Shown one piece after another: positions 21,076-30,029 of a DNA stretch of 64,000 bases. The DNA is taken from NCBI RefSeq assembly GCF_016481275.1, contig NZ_JAEMNW010000005.1, positions 186,001 through 250,000 on the forward strand, given 5' to 3'. The notes under the pieces are model-generated. The model was not told the origin of the DNA, did not search any database, and saw only the letters and a list, made by a program, of their open reading frames with translations. Source of the stretch: Antrihabitans auranticaus (GTDB lineage Bacteria; Actinomycetota; Actinomycetes; Mycobacteriales; Mycobacteriaceae). The stretch's first letter is position 1, and the number at the start of each line of letters is the position of its first letter. The position numbers were made by a program, and so were the translations under genes.

Positions 21076-21105
21076 ACGATACCGGTCCGACGAGGTACGG
21101 GTCAA
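21076..21105 (-). promoter_or_regulatory. candidate rplM-rpsI promoter
   Basis: On the minus strand TTGACC (21105-21100) and TATCGT (21081-21076) are 18 bases apart, about 135 bases ahead of rplM and just downstream of the preceding gene's stop. Confidence 0.5.
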
Positions 21106-21115
21106 AACGGTCGAG

Positions 21116-21343
21116 TCAGACGAGCCAGGTCTTCGGCCGGTAGTAGGACTCGTCGTCGTCCTGGGCGGTCTTTTCGACGGTCTGCGTCGGTGTCTTCTGC
21201 TCGGCACGCTGCCGGAATCGCTCCGCTATCTGCGCCACGGCTTCCGCGTTCCGGTTCCTGAGATCTTCCAGCTCGGTACGAATCCGGGCGGCCCGGGTGC
21301 GATGTTCCTCCCCCAGCCGGACTATCTCGTCTGCGTAGCTCAC
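21116..21343 (-). CDS. small charged, helical protein of the ESX-associated island
   Basis: Protein of 75 residues, almost entirely predicted helix with heptad-like charge pattern (residues 8-48), then an acidic stretch and a tyrosine-containing end (SYYRPKTWLV). No signal peptide or membrane helix. The ATG overlaps the stop of the 564-residue gene by four bases, so it is the last gene of the 24860-21116 minus-strand string. No family recognised. Small charged helical proteins beside type VII substrates can be partners or chaperones, but that is speculation here. Confidence 0.7.
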   Translation of the reverse strand: MSYADEIVRLGEEHRTRAARIRTELEDLRNRNAEAVAQIAERFRQRAEQKTPTQTVEKTAQDDDESYYRPKTWLV

Positions 21344-23034
21344 ATCGAACCAGCTTCCGCGACCTGCGCACCGGACTCTGCGGGAGGCCCGGAGTCGTCA
21401 GTCTGCGTCGATTGCCGGACCGCGCCTTCCTGCTCCGGCCGCACGGTGACCGGCGGCAGCACAGGTTGCGCCATCGGCTCCTGCAGCAGGTCGGCTGGAG
21501 CTTCGGGTTGCCACGACTCGACGGACTGATCCGGCTCGATCGCGATCGCCTCGTCCGCCGGTTCGGGCGGCACGCCTTCCTCGACGACGGGAGCGATCGG
21601 TTCCTCCTCCTGCCCGACCGGCGCGACGACTGGGACGCCGTTTTCGTCGATCGTCAACGTGAACTGCTTTGGTTCGCCGTCAGGTCCGGTCGTCGTCAGC
21701 ACGAGAGCACCGCCCGCCCCGGTCGTGCACCCGAGTTGCTGACCTGCCACGTCGAATACGGCCTCGGTCATATCGCCTTCGGGCACCGGCAGCGACACTT
21801 CGGCCCCATCGGTGCCGCCCTGGATCATCTGGACCGCGCCGTCGACGACACCGATTGCGACGCCCGCCACGAGTTCGGCCGCTTTCGCTGCGACGTCGGC
21901 AAGTCCGCCAAGTCCGCCAAGTCCGCCAAGTCCGTTGGACGTTTGCGCCGGCACGCTCACGTCGGCGGGTGTCCGGGTAGACAGTGCCTGCGGCGCGACA
22001 TCCACGCCGTGCGGGGAGGCGGGTACCGCGGAAGACAGTCCCGCACCGCTGCCCACAGAGCCGACCATGCCGCCGACCCCGGACCCGCCCGCGCTGCCGG
22101 ACAGGAGACTGCCGGTATCGACAAGTGCGCCACCGCCTGGCTCGACAGCGGCGCCGAGGATGGGTCGACCCGACTCGCTCGGCACACCTGCACCCGACGG
22201 CAGCGGAAACTGCTTGTCGCTCACGTCGCCGAGCGCTTCGATCAGCGTCGCGTACTGCGCCTTGATCGTGGTGTCGGTGCTGTCACACACGGCAAGAAAC
22301 GCATTGAGTTTGGTTTCGAAGTCGGTCCGAAAGATGAGTGCCCAGTACTCGCAGTCGCGTTCGACGATCGCCATGAACCGCTGGTCTCCAGCCAGCCGAT
22401 CTCCGACCGACGAGGTCTGCGGATAGTCGTCGTTGCGATACATGATCGCCGCAGCATCATTGAGCTCACCGTAAGACGGGGTGCCTTGCCAGACGTCGAT
22501 CAATTTGCCCAGTTCAGCACTCGATCTTCCTTGGATGAGCAGCCGCGAGTGAACTCCGGTGGAGTCCTGCTCGCGGAATCCGACGCACACCTCGGCCTTG
22601 ACCTCGACGGCGTCACGAAAAGCTTCCCGAGCAGCGCGCAACGCGTCGCGTGCAACCGACGCCTGCTCGTGCACCTCTTTGGCCTGCTGGATCTGCCCGT
22701 CGATCATCGCCCGGGCGTTGACGGAAGCAGCACCCGTCCACGCGCCGGGAATCGATCGAGCCTGCGTGGTCTGTTCGTCGATCTGCGATGTGGCTTCGGT
22801 GAGTACGGCGTCGACCGCATCGATGCAATCCTGCATACGCGCGAGGTCCATGCCCGATTGTTCGGACAACCGTGTCTCCAGCCCAGCGGACACGTCCCCG
22901 ACCGGTTCGAGCTTTTGATATAGCGCAGTGAACTCACGAAAGTAGGCGAGCCCGTACTTGCCGCGCTCGAGATATTGCGCGACCGAATACTTGTCCGTTA
23001 CTTCGGGCGGACCGCCGAGGGAAGCGCCGCTCAT
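21340..23034 (-). CDS. large WXG-like candidate type VII secreted protein with Gly-rich and acidic C-terminal regions
   Basis: Protein of 564 residues. The N-terminal 270 residues are helical and include a W-x-G turn (AWTGAASVNAR, about residue 98-108) flanked by long helices, as in WXG100/LXG-type substrates. A glycine-rich middle follows with LGG repeats (GLGGLGGLGGL, encoded by a 9-base tandem repeat). A short beta-type segment (FTLTIDENGVPVVAP) precedes an acidic, proline-rich C-terminus of about 100 residues. No signal peptide. It overlaps the genes on either side by four bases, and the gene before it encodes an EspC-like protein. I infer an ESX substrate or surface component; no enzyme domain was recognised. 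Confidence 0.7.
   Translation of the reverse strand: MSGASLGGPPEVTDKYSVAQYLERGKYGLAYFREFTALYQKLEPVGDVSAGLETRLSEQSGMDLARMQDCIDAVDAVLTEATSQIDEQTTQARSIPGAWTGAASVNARAMIDGQIQQAKEVHEQASVARDALRAAREAFRDAVEVKAEVCVGFREQDSTGVHSRLLIQGRSSAELGKLIDVWQGTPSYGELNDAAAIMYRNDDYPQTSSVGDRLAGDQRFMAIVERDCEYWALIFRTDFETKLNAFLAVCDSTDTTIKAQYATLIEALGDVSDKQFPLPSGAGVPSESGRPILGAAVEPGGGALVDTGSLLSGSAGGSGVGGMVGSVGSGAGLSSAVPASPHGVDVAPQALSTRTPADVSVPAQTSNGLGGLGGLGGLADVAAKAAELVAGVAIGVVDGAVQMIQGGTDGAEVSLPVPEGDMTEAVFDVAGQQLGCTTGAGGALVLTTTGPDGEPKQFTLTIDENGVPVVAPVGQEEEPIAPVVEEGVPPEPADEAIAIEPDQSVESWQPEAPADLLQEPMAQPVLPPVTVRPEQEGAVRQSTQTDDSGPPAESGAQVAEAGSM
21901..21936. repeat. 9-base tandem repeat, four units
   Basis: Three copies of AAGTCCGCC and a fourth ending in GTT. 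It lies inside the 564-residue gene and encodes the L-G-G repeats; slippage would change the linker length in frame. Confidence 0.85.
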
Positions 23035-23366
23035 CCCGGAATGCCCTGTCCGACACTCCGCAACGCCTGCGTCGTAGCTGCGTCGGTCGTCGCGTAAGAC
23101 ATCGCGTCACCGCCGAGTTGCTGCGCACTCGCGTTGGTGGCGGTTTGCCAATTCGTCAGCCACGCAAGGATATTGGCGAGCCCTTCGGCAACCTCGTCGC
23201 CCTGGTGAGAGTAGTTCGCACCGGCGTGCTGCGGCCCGAAGTCATTCTTCTGCAGTTCGGCGCCGGCAATAGCGACAGCCTGCGCAGACTTTTGCAACTC
23301 GGTTGCTATCCGAGCCAGCGCGTCGCGGTCGACGCTGATCTCTTCCGAACCGTTTTCACCAGCCAC
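23031..23366 (-). CDS. EspC/DUF2580-like type VII secretion-associated protein
   Basis: Protein of 111 residues. It shows the N-terminal V-D-x-x-A-L phrase (ISVDRDALARIATELQKSA) and the C-terminal pattern L-G-G-x-A-x2-Y-x2-T-D-A-A-T-T that characterise the EspC (Excreted virulence factor EspC-like) family. EspC members are small helical proteins secreted by or associated with ESX systems. The GTG at 23366 has a strong poly-G site (AAGGGGGG) in front. Stop and next start overlap by four bases, coupling it to the 564-residue protein, its likely partner. Confidence 0.8.
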   Translation of the reverse strand: MAGENGSEEISVDRDALARIATELQKSAQAVAIAGAELQKNDFGPQHAGANYSHQGDEVAEGLANILAWLTNWQTATNASAQQLGGDAMSYATTDAATTQALRSVGQGIPG

Positions 23367-23403
23367 CGTGCCCCCCTTCGCCGGTCGAATCTTCCTACAT
23401 GCC

Positions 23404-23799
23404 CTACGCGAGGATCGACCCGCGGCTACCGAAGTATTCGTCATCGTCATCGTCGTCGCCCGAGTCGGCATCGACTTCCGAACCGTCCACCGACAGCGTG
23501 CGTACGTACTCGTCGAGCAACGCGTCTGCCGAAGCGGCAAGGCGTGCGAATTCCTCGGGTGAGGTCTCGTTCAGGAGGTCGATGCCTGTTTGCTTCGACG
23601 TTTCGACGAGCGCGTCGAACGCGACTGTCGATACCGCTTCTCTCGGGTCCAGCGCACCATTCAGGATGGCATCCGCGAATTCCTTGGTCGCACAATCCGG
23701 AGCGAGTCGCGACAGTGCCTGTAGCGACATTTCGAGTTGGCGCTGCACACAGGTGTCCCCGCCTGCGAAGTCACCCCAGCCGGTTATCGACATTGTCAT
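23404..23799 (-). CDS. hypothetical acidic-tail protein of the ESX-associated island
   Basis: Protein of 131 residues, all-helical in appearance, with a low-complexity acidic tail (DSGDDDDDDEYFGSR). No signal peptide or membrane segment. The ATG at 23799 overlaps the stop of the preceding 354-residue gene by four bases; a second ATG two codons later is possible. No family recognised. Placement between two candidate ESX substrates suggests a chaperone or binding partner, which is inference only. Confidence 0.7.
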   Translation of the reverse strand: MTMSITGWGDFAGGDTCVQRQLEMSLQALSRLAPDCATKEFADAILNGALDPREAVSTVAFDALVETSKQTGIDLLNETSPEEFARLAASADALLDEYVRTLSVDGSEVDADSGDDDDDDEYFGSRGSILA

Positions 23800-24860
23800 A
23801 CCCCGGGATGGTCGTAGGACGAGGTGGGCAGGCCAGGCAGCGAAACGAACTCCGCGCCGCCCAGGAGTGCATACCCGCGGGCGAGTGCCTCGCGAACCAG
23901 CAGGAGCACCCTCCCGTACCAATCGACCACAGGAGCTGCGGTTGCCACCATCCGCGCAAACGTTGCAGCGAACGCCGCACCGAACACCGGCCCTGTCGGC
24001 ACAGGCGCCATCGACATGCTGAGCTGAACGGCCGCGATTATCGCCATGTCGAAGACGGATTGGAAGATGTCACCGATAAGGGTGCCGAACTCGGAGATCG
24101 CCGTCGCAAGCTGTTCGAGATTCCGGCCCATCTCGACGAGCGGGTCTTGCTGAGCAGCAACGGCATTCGCAAAACCCGCGAAGTACTCGCTCGCGCCGGT
24201 CGCGGCGTTTCCCTGCCATGTCTGGGTGCCGTCAGCTGCGGTACGGAGGATCACCGCAGCGAGTTCGGAGTTGTAGTCACCGAGCGTCGCGAGCGCCTTT
24301 CCGGCTTGTTGAATGTCTTCCCAGTTTCCGGCGATCCGCTCCGTCCAGCTCATAGGGTCTTCCCCCGTCGCGGCCTCCCACGCCTTGCAGACGAGCCACG
24401 TGGGCGACAGGAACTGCAAGCTGCCGATCGTGTTCCACATATCCGCCAACAGCGGTCGTAGTGCATCCGGCGCGGCCAATACAGCACTCGGAGCGCCGGT
24501 CACGGTGCGCACCGACGAGCGCACGGACCCGTCGGCATCCGGCTGACTCGCGCCAACGTATGTTCGATCCAACTCGCGCGCGACCTCCAGGTCCGTGTCC
24601 CGGTACATTCCGGCTGCCTTCTCCAGCTCGATCGACGACGCGTCCGCGATACGGCCGAGTTGCTCGTAGTTCACCTTCAGCCGATCGCGAATGTCGTGCA
24701 CACTGCGCGCCGTGTCCGTGAACAGGCCGCCGGCGGTCCCAGGCAGACTCAACCATTCGTCCAGGTATCGCAGCGCCGGACCGGTCTCCTCTTCGATACC
24801 CCGAACCGCTCCCGAGAACGCGAGTACATCCGCCGGAACGACGCGCAGCGATTCCCCCAT
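23796..24860 (-). CDS. EspC/WXG100-like candidate type VII secreted protein
   Basis: Protein of 354 residues. Residues 1-95 match the EspC-type layout (LRVVPADVLAFSGAVRGIEE, then EKAAGMYRDTD, the Y-x2-T-D signature). Residues about 165-265 form a second helical hairpin with a W-x-G turn (TWQGNAATGASEYF). A hydrophobic Ala/Met-rich C-terminal region follows (about 270-345). No signal peptide. The ATG at 24860 is preceded by AAGGGGGAAG. This two-module design resembles longer WXG100-type substrates of mycolata; no toxin or enzyme domain is visible. It is probably first gene of the string ending at 21116. Confidence 0.72.
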   Translation of the reverse strand: MGESLRVVPADVLAFSGAVRGIEEETGPALRYLDEWLSLPGTAGGLFTDTARSVHDIRDRLKVNYEQLGRIADASSIELEKAAGMYRDTDLEVARELDRTYVGASQPDADGSVRSSVRTVTGAPSAVLAAPDALRPLLADMWNTIGSLQFLSPTWLVCKAWEAATGEDPMSWTERIAGNWEDIQQAGKALATLGDYNSELAAVILRTAADGTQTWQGNAATGASEYFAGFANAVAAQQDPLVEMGRNLEQLATAISEFGTLIGDIFQSVFDMAIIAAVQLSMSMAPVPTGPVFGAAFAATFARMVATAAPVVDWYGRVLLLVREALARGYALLGGAEFVSLPGLPTSSYDHPGV

Positions 24861-24958
24861 CACTTCCCCCTTTGCAGACGCACTGGCACCCCTCGAGCCA
24901 GTGCTACAAGGTTTGACGCCACTTCGCCGGGATCGGTTCCGTCGTTCTGCGAGAAAAT

Positions 24959-26665
24959 TCAGTCGACCTGATCCTGGCGGGAATGCAGCTTCCGCATACC
25001 GAGCGCGGCAAGCTTGTCGGCACCGCTCGATTCGACACTCATCCCGCAGGCTCGCAGGAACACCTCCCCCGAACTGTCGAGCAGACACGTCACATGCTCG
25101 ACCTCCTTGGTCGGCGATGCGTTGCGCGCCGACAATCCGCGCCACACGAGCCGCCCCCTGGCGTGCACGTCGAATGCCGTCGTACCGACCGGACTCGTCG
25201 ACCCGACCTGACGTGGCGGACCTGGATCCGCACCGCTGGTCGGGACGGGCACGACGTAGCGAACGTCGTTCGCTTCACCGTTGGGACAGATCTGGAGCTG
25301 CTTGACGATGTCGTACTGGATGTCGTCGTGCGCGTCGGCGGCGGCGGAGACCACTCGGGTCTCGATCGCATCTCCGGGCCGATACTTCTCGGCGAGTCCT
25401 CGCCCGGTCGTCGGCGCGACGAACCTTCGCGCGGCCGACACGCGTGCCGCGCCTGCCTCGGCAGCGGTGAGCGGAATCGATCCGCAGGCCAGCGAGGTCA
25501 TTTCACCGCCCGTCGTCACCGATGCCGCGGTCGCCGGAATCATCCCGTCGATCGCGTCCTCGGGAAGCAGCAACGCGGTAACCACGCCCCTGGCCTCATC
25601 GTCCGTGAGTGCGACCGCTGTGCTCGACGTTCCCGAAAGCACCACCAGCGCGATGATGACGAGGAGCAGGACGACGGCCACCGCCGCCGCGACCTTCCAA
25701 CCGATACCCCGAGGCGGCGCGGCAACGTGCGGGCGCCGGATGACTTCGGTCGGCAGCTCGTCGTGCGGACGACGTTGGGCAACAGTGGGTCTCACGTCTG
25801 CCGGTGACGGTGCGCCGAACGTCCGCGGCGGCACGGGGGCAGCGATGACATCGGGATCCTCGATGACCAGCCGCACTGCGCCGAGAGCGATCGCGTGGAC
25901 GGGCTGTTCGGCGAGCTCGAGCCGACGGCCGAACTGGTTCTTGAAAGCGAGTCGCAGAACCTCGTTGTAGACCACGTTTCCTGCAAGGACCACCGCACCG
26001 GTATCTGCACCGATCGATCGCGCTGCGCCGAGAACGTCGAAGACCAGGCGGTCGGCGACGCGGGGGTCGCTTGCGGCGTCTGGCAGCATCGCCACTCCGA
26101 CCGATTCGGTCGGCGTGTTCTCATCGACGCCAACCGCGACGACGAGGACCGAACGCCCGTCGCAGTAGACGACGGTCGCACCATGCCCTGCGACGGCGCC
26201 CGCGCCGCGAACGTACCCGGCGAGGGCCACCGATTCCGGTATCGGCTCCACCGCGACGCCGAGACCGCCGACGAGAGCAGCGAAGCGCTCCACGGTCGCG
26301 TCGGGCCAGGCGTCGGGATAGGGCAACGCGAGAACATCGATCGGTCCACCGAGGTGGGCGGCGATCGCATCCAGGGCGTTGTGCAGCCGCGCGCGAAAGA
26401 CCGCTTGGGTCGGCCACGTCGCGCCCGCGACCACTATTTCGTTGTGGCCGACGATGTCTCGTACGTCGGCGATCGCCGTCCCGAGGTCGGTGCGACGCGG
26501 ATCGGCACGCCGCGTATGGAGTTGCCCCCTACGATCGGCGAGCAGCGCTGCCGGCGGCGTCGGGTCGCCTTCGATCGGCAAGAACACCGGGGCACGCGCA
26601 CCGTGCCCAGCCGCCACCGTCAGCACGTCCCACCCGAGGTGGACCGCCCCTACCCGCTCCGACAT
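24959..26665 (-). CDS. Hsp70/actin-like membrane protein with extracytoplasmic domain
   Basis: Protein of 568 residues. Residues 1-270 resemble a degenerate Hsp70 nucleotide-binding domain (VDVLALPYPDAWPDATVERF then PIPESVALAGY; VVYCDGRSVLVVAVG; GAVVLAGNVVYNEVLRLAF). A linker rich in Pro and Arg is followed by one membrane helix (about 325-347, AAAVAVVLLLVIIALVVLSG) and about 215 extracytoplasmic residues with paired cysteines, no recognised family. The layout parallels the Rv3446c-like protein at 37291 and the protein at 6567. The start has a G-rich site (GGGGGGAGGGG) right ahead. It is probably cotranscribed with the substrate genes 98 bases downstream. Role unknown; a sensor or assembly factor for type VII secretion is plausible. 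Confidence 0.72.
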   Translation of the reverse strand: MSERVGAVHLGWDVLTVAAGHGARAPVFLPIEGDPTPPAALLADRRGQLHTRRADPRRTDLGTAIADVRDIVGHNEIVVAGATWPTQAVFRARLHNALDAIAAHLGGPIDVLALPYPDAWPDATVERFAALVGGLGVAVEPIPESVALAGYVRGAGAVAGHGATVVYCDGRSVLVVAVGVDENTPTESVGVAMLPDAASDPRVADRLVFDVLGAARSIGADTGAVVLAGNVVYNEVLRLAFKNQFGRRLELAEQPVHAIALGAVRLVIEDPDVIAAPVPPRTFGAPSPADVRPTVAQRRPHDELPTEVIRRPHVAAPPRGIGWKVAAAVAVVLLLVIIALVVLSGTSSTAVALTDDEARGVVTALLLPEDAIDGMIPATAASVTTGGEMTSLACGSIPLTAAEAGAARVSAARRFVAPTTGRGLAEKYRPGDAIETRVVSAAADAHDDIQYDIVKQLQICPNGEANDVRYVVPVPTSGADPGPPRQVGSTSPVGTTAFDVHARGRLVWRGLSARNASPTKEVEHVTCLLDSSGEVFLRACGMSVESSGADKLAALGMRKLHSRQDQVD

Positions 26666-26694
26666 GTACCCCTCCCCCCGTTCGCACAGAATAT

Positions 26695-26720
26695 CCCGCT
26701 CCCGAGCGGGACCCTATAGT
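26695..26720 (+). promoter_or_regulatory. candidate promoter and inverted repeat between divergent genes
   Basis: CCCGCT (26695-26700) and AGCGGG (26705-26710) form an inverted repeat with a 4-base spacer, immediately followed by TATAGT (26715-26720), a good -10 box 39 bases ahead of the lipoprotein start. The repeat occupies the -35 area and could be an operator serving both directions. Confidence 0.4.
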
Positions 26721-26759
26721 TGGCTCGACCGTCCCCCCTGATCGGAATCGAGGCGCCCA

Positions 26760-27446
26760 GTGCACCGGATCACTCCGGCAGTGAGCACGCTCGTCGTCGC
26801 GGCGACGCTCGCCGGTTGCGCGGCGGATCCGGTTGCCGAACAACCTGTTTCGCAGGACTCCGACCGGTATCGCACGCAGCTGATCGACCAGCTCGACCTC
26901 CGATTACCCATGTTCGCGAACTGGGAGGTCACAGACGCCGAGCGACGACCTGATGCTGCGGCGAGGTACGAAGGCCTGTCTGCCGCACAGCCCGCGGCGT
27001 GTGGACTCGACGGCGCGGCGACGAAGGCCGCACATACCGCGACATACGGTGGCTCCGACTGGACCGGTGCACATGGCGTGGGACCGGAGGGCCAGCTGTT
27101 CGATGTGTCGATCCTGTTCGGCAACAAAGGAACTCGATCCGATGTCTCGTCGTTCGTCGAGAAGTGTGCGTCGACCGAATTCATGGTCGAGGGCGGCACC
27201 GCAACCGTCGAGGTCGCCGTTGCCCCAGAATTCGCTGACGACGCATTCGAAGACGTGTACGGCTACACGTCGAAGACGACCGAGCGGCGCGGCCAAGAGG
27301 TCGCTGCCCGGTCGTCGATACTCGTTGTGGGCAAGTCGAACTCACTCACGCTGGTGCTGACGTTCAGCAACTCCGGCGACCTACAGACTCACTACGCCGA
27401 AGCCGTCTGGGAAGCCGCTGCCCAGCGGCTCGAGCGCGCTCGCTGA
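26760..27446 (+). CDS. putative lipoprotein of unknown function
   Basis: Protein of 228 residues, GTG start, with signal peptide and lipobox LAGC (Cys at about 21). The mature domain contains two well-spaced cysteines (near residues 81 and 138) that could form a disulfide, and mixed alpha-beta character. No family recognised with confidence. It is divergent from the Hsp70-like gene and ends one base from the convergent FHA-ABC transporter, so it has its own promoter (TATAGT at 26715). Confidence 0.75.
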   Translation: MHRITPAVSTLVVAATLAGCAADPVAEQPVSQDSDRYRTQLIDQLDLRLPMFANWEVTDAERRPDAAARYEGLSAAQPAACGLDGAATKAAHTATYGGSDWTGAHGVGPEGQLFDVSILFGNKGTRSDVSSFVEKCASTEFMVEGGTATVEVAVAPEFADDAFEDVYGYTSKTTERRGQEVAARSSILVVGKSNSLTLVLTFSNSGDLQTHYAEAVWEAAAQRLERAR

Positions 27447-27447
27447 G

Positions 27448-29886
27448 CTAGTTCGACGACCGCGTCCGCAACCTGTTCAGCGTGAAGAACGCGAACACCG
27501 CACCGAGAACGACCAGCATCCACACATCGAGCAGCCATATCCCGGCGCTGTGCTCCCACAACGTGTCCGGCTGCGCTCGCAAGAACAGTTCCCGCAGATC
27601 GACAGTCGATGCGCCCGCCGCGTAGCCCCACCGCGACGGGAAGAGCCACGACAGTTGGGACAACACCGGCCGGCCGGTCACCTCGATGAGGCCGCCGCAC
27701 ATCACGAGCTGCGCCATGATTGTCACGACGAGAAGCGGCATCACCTGCTCGCTCGACTTCGCCAGCGCGGACAGCAGCAACCCGACCATGACGCACGAAC
27801 ACGTCGTGACGGCGATGCCGATCAGCAATTCGAGGCTTCCCGAAGGGAGCAGGGCACCAGCGCCAGGAGCTTTCTTGCCGACGAGCACGATCGCGACGAG
27901 CACGATCGATTGCAGAATTGCGGCGGCACAGAAGACCACGATCTTCGCGAACAGGTACGCCGACGGCAGCAGACCGACTGCCTTCTCCCGCTGATAAATC
28001 GGCCGTTCACCGATCAGATCACGCACCGACAGCGACGACCCCATGAAGCACGCCCCGAGCACGACGAGCACGAGCAGTTGCTGCGCCTCCGACGCCGCGT
28101 CGCACCGCTCGGGCGTTGCCACACTCGGATCGGGCTGCAACGGGCACGGCGGGAAGTCTGTGATCGGCGCGAAGCCCGCCTTTCCCGGCACTACCAGCGA
28201 CAGCACGCCGAGCAAGAAGGGCATTACGACGAGGAAGATCAAGTAGCCGCGGTCGGCGAGAATCAGCCTGACCTGTCTGCGCGCAACAGTGGAGATCTGC
28301 TTGCTCGTACTCGTGTGTGCCGGTTGGCCGGGCGGACCGTACCTCGGCGCGGGCGGCGGACCCGCGAGCGGGTGCCGCGCGCGGTACGCGGCGAAGACGC
28401 CGTCTGGATCGAGGGTGACCTTCGTGAAGATCTCCGCCCAGTCGGCGCTGCCGAGAGCGGAGCCGACGCCCTTCGGATGGCCGCAGTACGCGGTCTTGCC
28501 ACCGGGCGCGAGCAACAGCACCTGGTCGCACATGTCGAGGTGGGTCAGCGAGTGCGTCACGACCAGGACCACGCGGCCCGCGTCGGCCAGCTGCCGCAAC
28601 ATCACCATGACCTGCCGGTCCAGCGCCGGATCGAGTCCCGAGGTCGGCTCGTCGAGAATCAGCAACGACGGACTTGTGAGCAGTTCCAGCGCCACCGAAG
28701 CGCGCTTTCGCTGGCCACCTGACAGGCGGTCGACCCGCGTGTCGGCGTGTTCGGTGAGCGACAGCTCAGCGAGCACGCCGTCGATCACGCGCGCGCGGTC
28801 GTCGGCCGTGGTGTCAGGGGGCAGCCGCAGCTCAGCGGCGTACCGCAGGGCCTGCCGCACGGTGAGCTGGCGGTGCAGCACGTCGTCCTGCGGAACCATG
28901 CCGATTCGGCTTCGAACCACTTCGTACTCGGCGTGGAGGTTGCGGCCCTCGAAGTTCACGACGCCCATCGACGGGCGATTCACGCCGGCAATGATCTTCG
29001 CGAGCGTTGACTTCCCGGCGCCCGACGGTCCGATCATCGCCGTCAGCGAGCCCGGCGCAGCTGCCATCGACACGTCCACCAGCAACTGTTTATTGCCCTC
29101 GACCGTGAAGCCGAGGCCGTGCAGATTCAACCCGATCTCGGCGGTGCCCCGTTGCCGCTGCCGCAGAGTCCCCTCGGCAACGACGAAATCGACGTTGCCG
29201 ACCGTGACGATGTCACCTTCGCGCAGCACCGATCGCTGGGTTCGGGCACCGTTGACGAACGTGCCGTTCACGCTGCCGACGTCTTCGATGACGAGGCCCT
29301 CACGGCTCGGCACCAACCTGGCATGGCGCCGCGACGCGAGGACATCGTTGACGACTATCGAATTCTCGGACGTGCGACCGATCGTGAGACCACCCGGTGG
29401 GACACCGGTCGGCATGCTCACCCGCGCCTCGGACGAGCGCTGCCGGACCGGCGGCAGGGAGGCAGTGCTCGCGTGCACCGTCATATTGATGCTTTGCTCG
29501 CGCGACGGCCCGGGATCCGGGCGCCGCGGTGCGTTCGCCGGATGCGGGATCAGCATCAGGAGGGCGCCGGTCGCCGGATCGCCGAGCCGGACCTGCAGTG
29601 GGCGATCGACCCGGATCGGCTGGCCGATTCGTTGCATGTCTACGAACACCCCGTTGGTGCTGCCCCGGTCGGTGAGCATCCAGCCGCCCTGCCACGACAG
29701 CACCGCATGTACGCGCGAGACGAGCGGATTGTCGACGAAGAGACCGACGTCAGGCGCGCGTCCGATCGTCACGGGCTTGCGCGAGTCGAATACCCGGTCC
29801 ACACCGTCGACGCGGACCGTGATGGTCTGGACACCGGGAGCATTCATATCTGCGGATACTATTCGATGCGGTCGCGGAGTCTGCAT
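27448..29886 (-). CDS. ABC exporter with two FHA domains, Rv1747-like
   Basis: Single-chain ABC half-transporter of about 812 residues. Two forkhead-associated (phosphothreonine-binding) domains come first (about 20-95 and 150-235; GRAPDVGLFVDNPLVSRVHA and GRTSENSIVVND...SRRHARLV). The ATPase follows (about 245-470: Walker A GPSGAGKST, signature LSGGQRKR, Walker B LLILDEPTSGLDP), and then an ABC2-type membrane domain with six helices (about 530-805). M. tuberculosis Rv1747 has this architecture and is controlled by the kinase PknF through its FHA domains. A Ser/Thr kinase gene lies 144 bases upstream here. Start uncertain: ATG 29886 has an AAGG in front, ATG 29847 is the alternative. Substrate unknown. 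Confidence 0.9.
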   Translation of the reverse strand: MQTPRPHRIVSADMNAPGVQTITVRVDGVDRVFDSRKPVTIGRAPDVGLFVDNPLVSRVHAVLSWQGGWMLTDRGSTNGVFVDMQRIGQPIRVDRPLQVRLGDPATGALLMLIPHPANAPRRPDPGPSREQSINMTVHASTASLPPVRQRSSEARVSMPTGVPPGGLTIGRTSENSIVVNDVLASRRHARLVPSREGLVIEDVGSVNGTFVNGARTQRSVLREGDIVTVGNVDFVVAEGTLRQRQRGTAEIGLNLHGLGFTVEGNKQLLVDVSMAAAPGSLTAMIGPSGAGKSTLAKIIAGVNRPSMGVVNFEGRNLHAEYEVVRSRIGMVPQDDVLHRQLTVRQALRYAAELRLPPDTTADDRARVIDGVLAELSLTEHADTRVDRLSGGQRKRASVALELLTSPSLLILDEPTSGLDPALDRQVMVMLRQLADAGRVVLVVTHSLTHLDMCDQVLLLAPGGKTAYCGHPKGVGSALGSADWAEIFTKVTLDPDGVFAAYRARHPLAGPPPAPRYGPPGQPAHTSTSKQISTVARRQVRLILADRGYLIFLVVMPFLLGVLSLVVPGKAGFAPITDFPPCPLQPDPSVATPERCDAASEAQQLLVLVVLGACFMGSSLSVRDLIGERPIYQREKAVGLLPSAYLFAKIVVFCAAAILQSIVLVAIVLVGKKAPGAGALLPSGSLELLIGIAVTTCSCVMVGLLLSALAKSSEQVMPLLVVTIMAQLVMCGGLIEVTGRPVLSQLSWLFPSRWGYAAGASTVDLRELFLRAQPDTLWEHSAGIWLLDVWMLVVLGAVFAFFTLNRLRTRSSN

Positions 29887-30029
29887 TACTGGCAAACCTT
29901 CGAAAAAGACTGCCGCGAGTGGTGGCGTTCGTACCGCCTACGCTCCTCACCCAGCGCATGAATTGTCAAGTAGTTCACTGCTTTCCCCTCCCCCAAGGGT
30001 TGTATCGACCGAACGGGCGGTCGCGGCGC

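Noticed and set aside
21901-21936. Short tandem repeat considered as a CRISPR or att site
   Set aside because: Nine-base units without spacers, in frame inside a gene, encoding an L-G-G repeat; it is a coding repeat.
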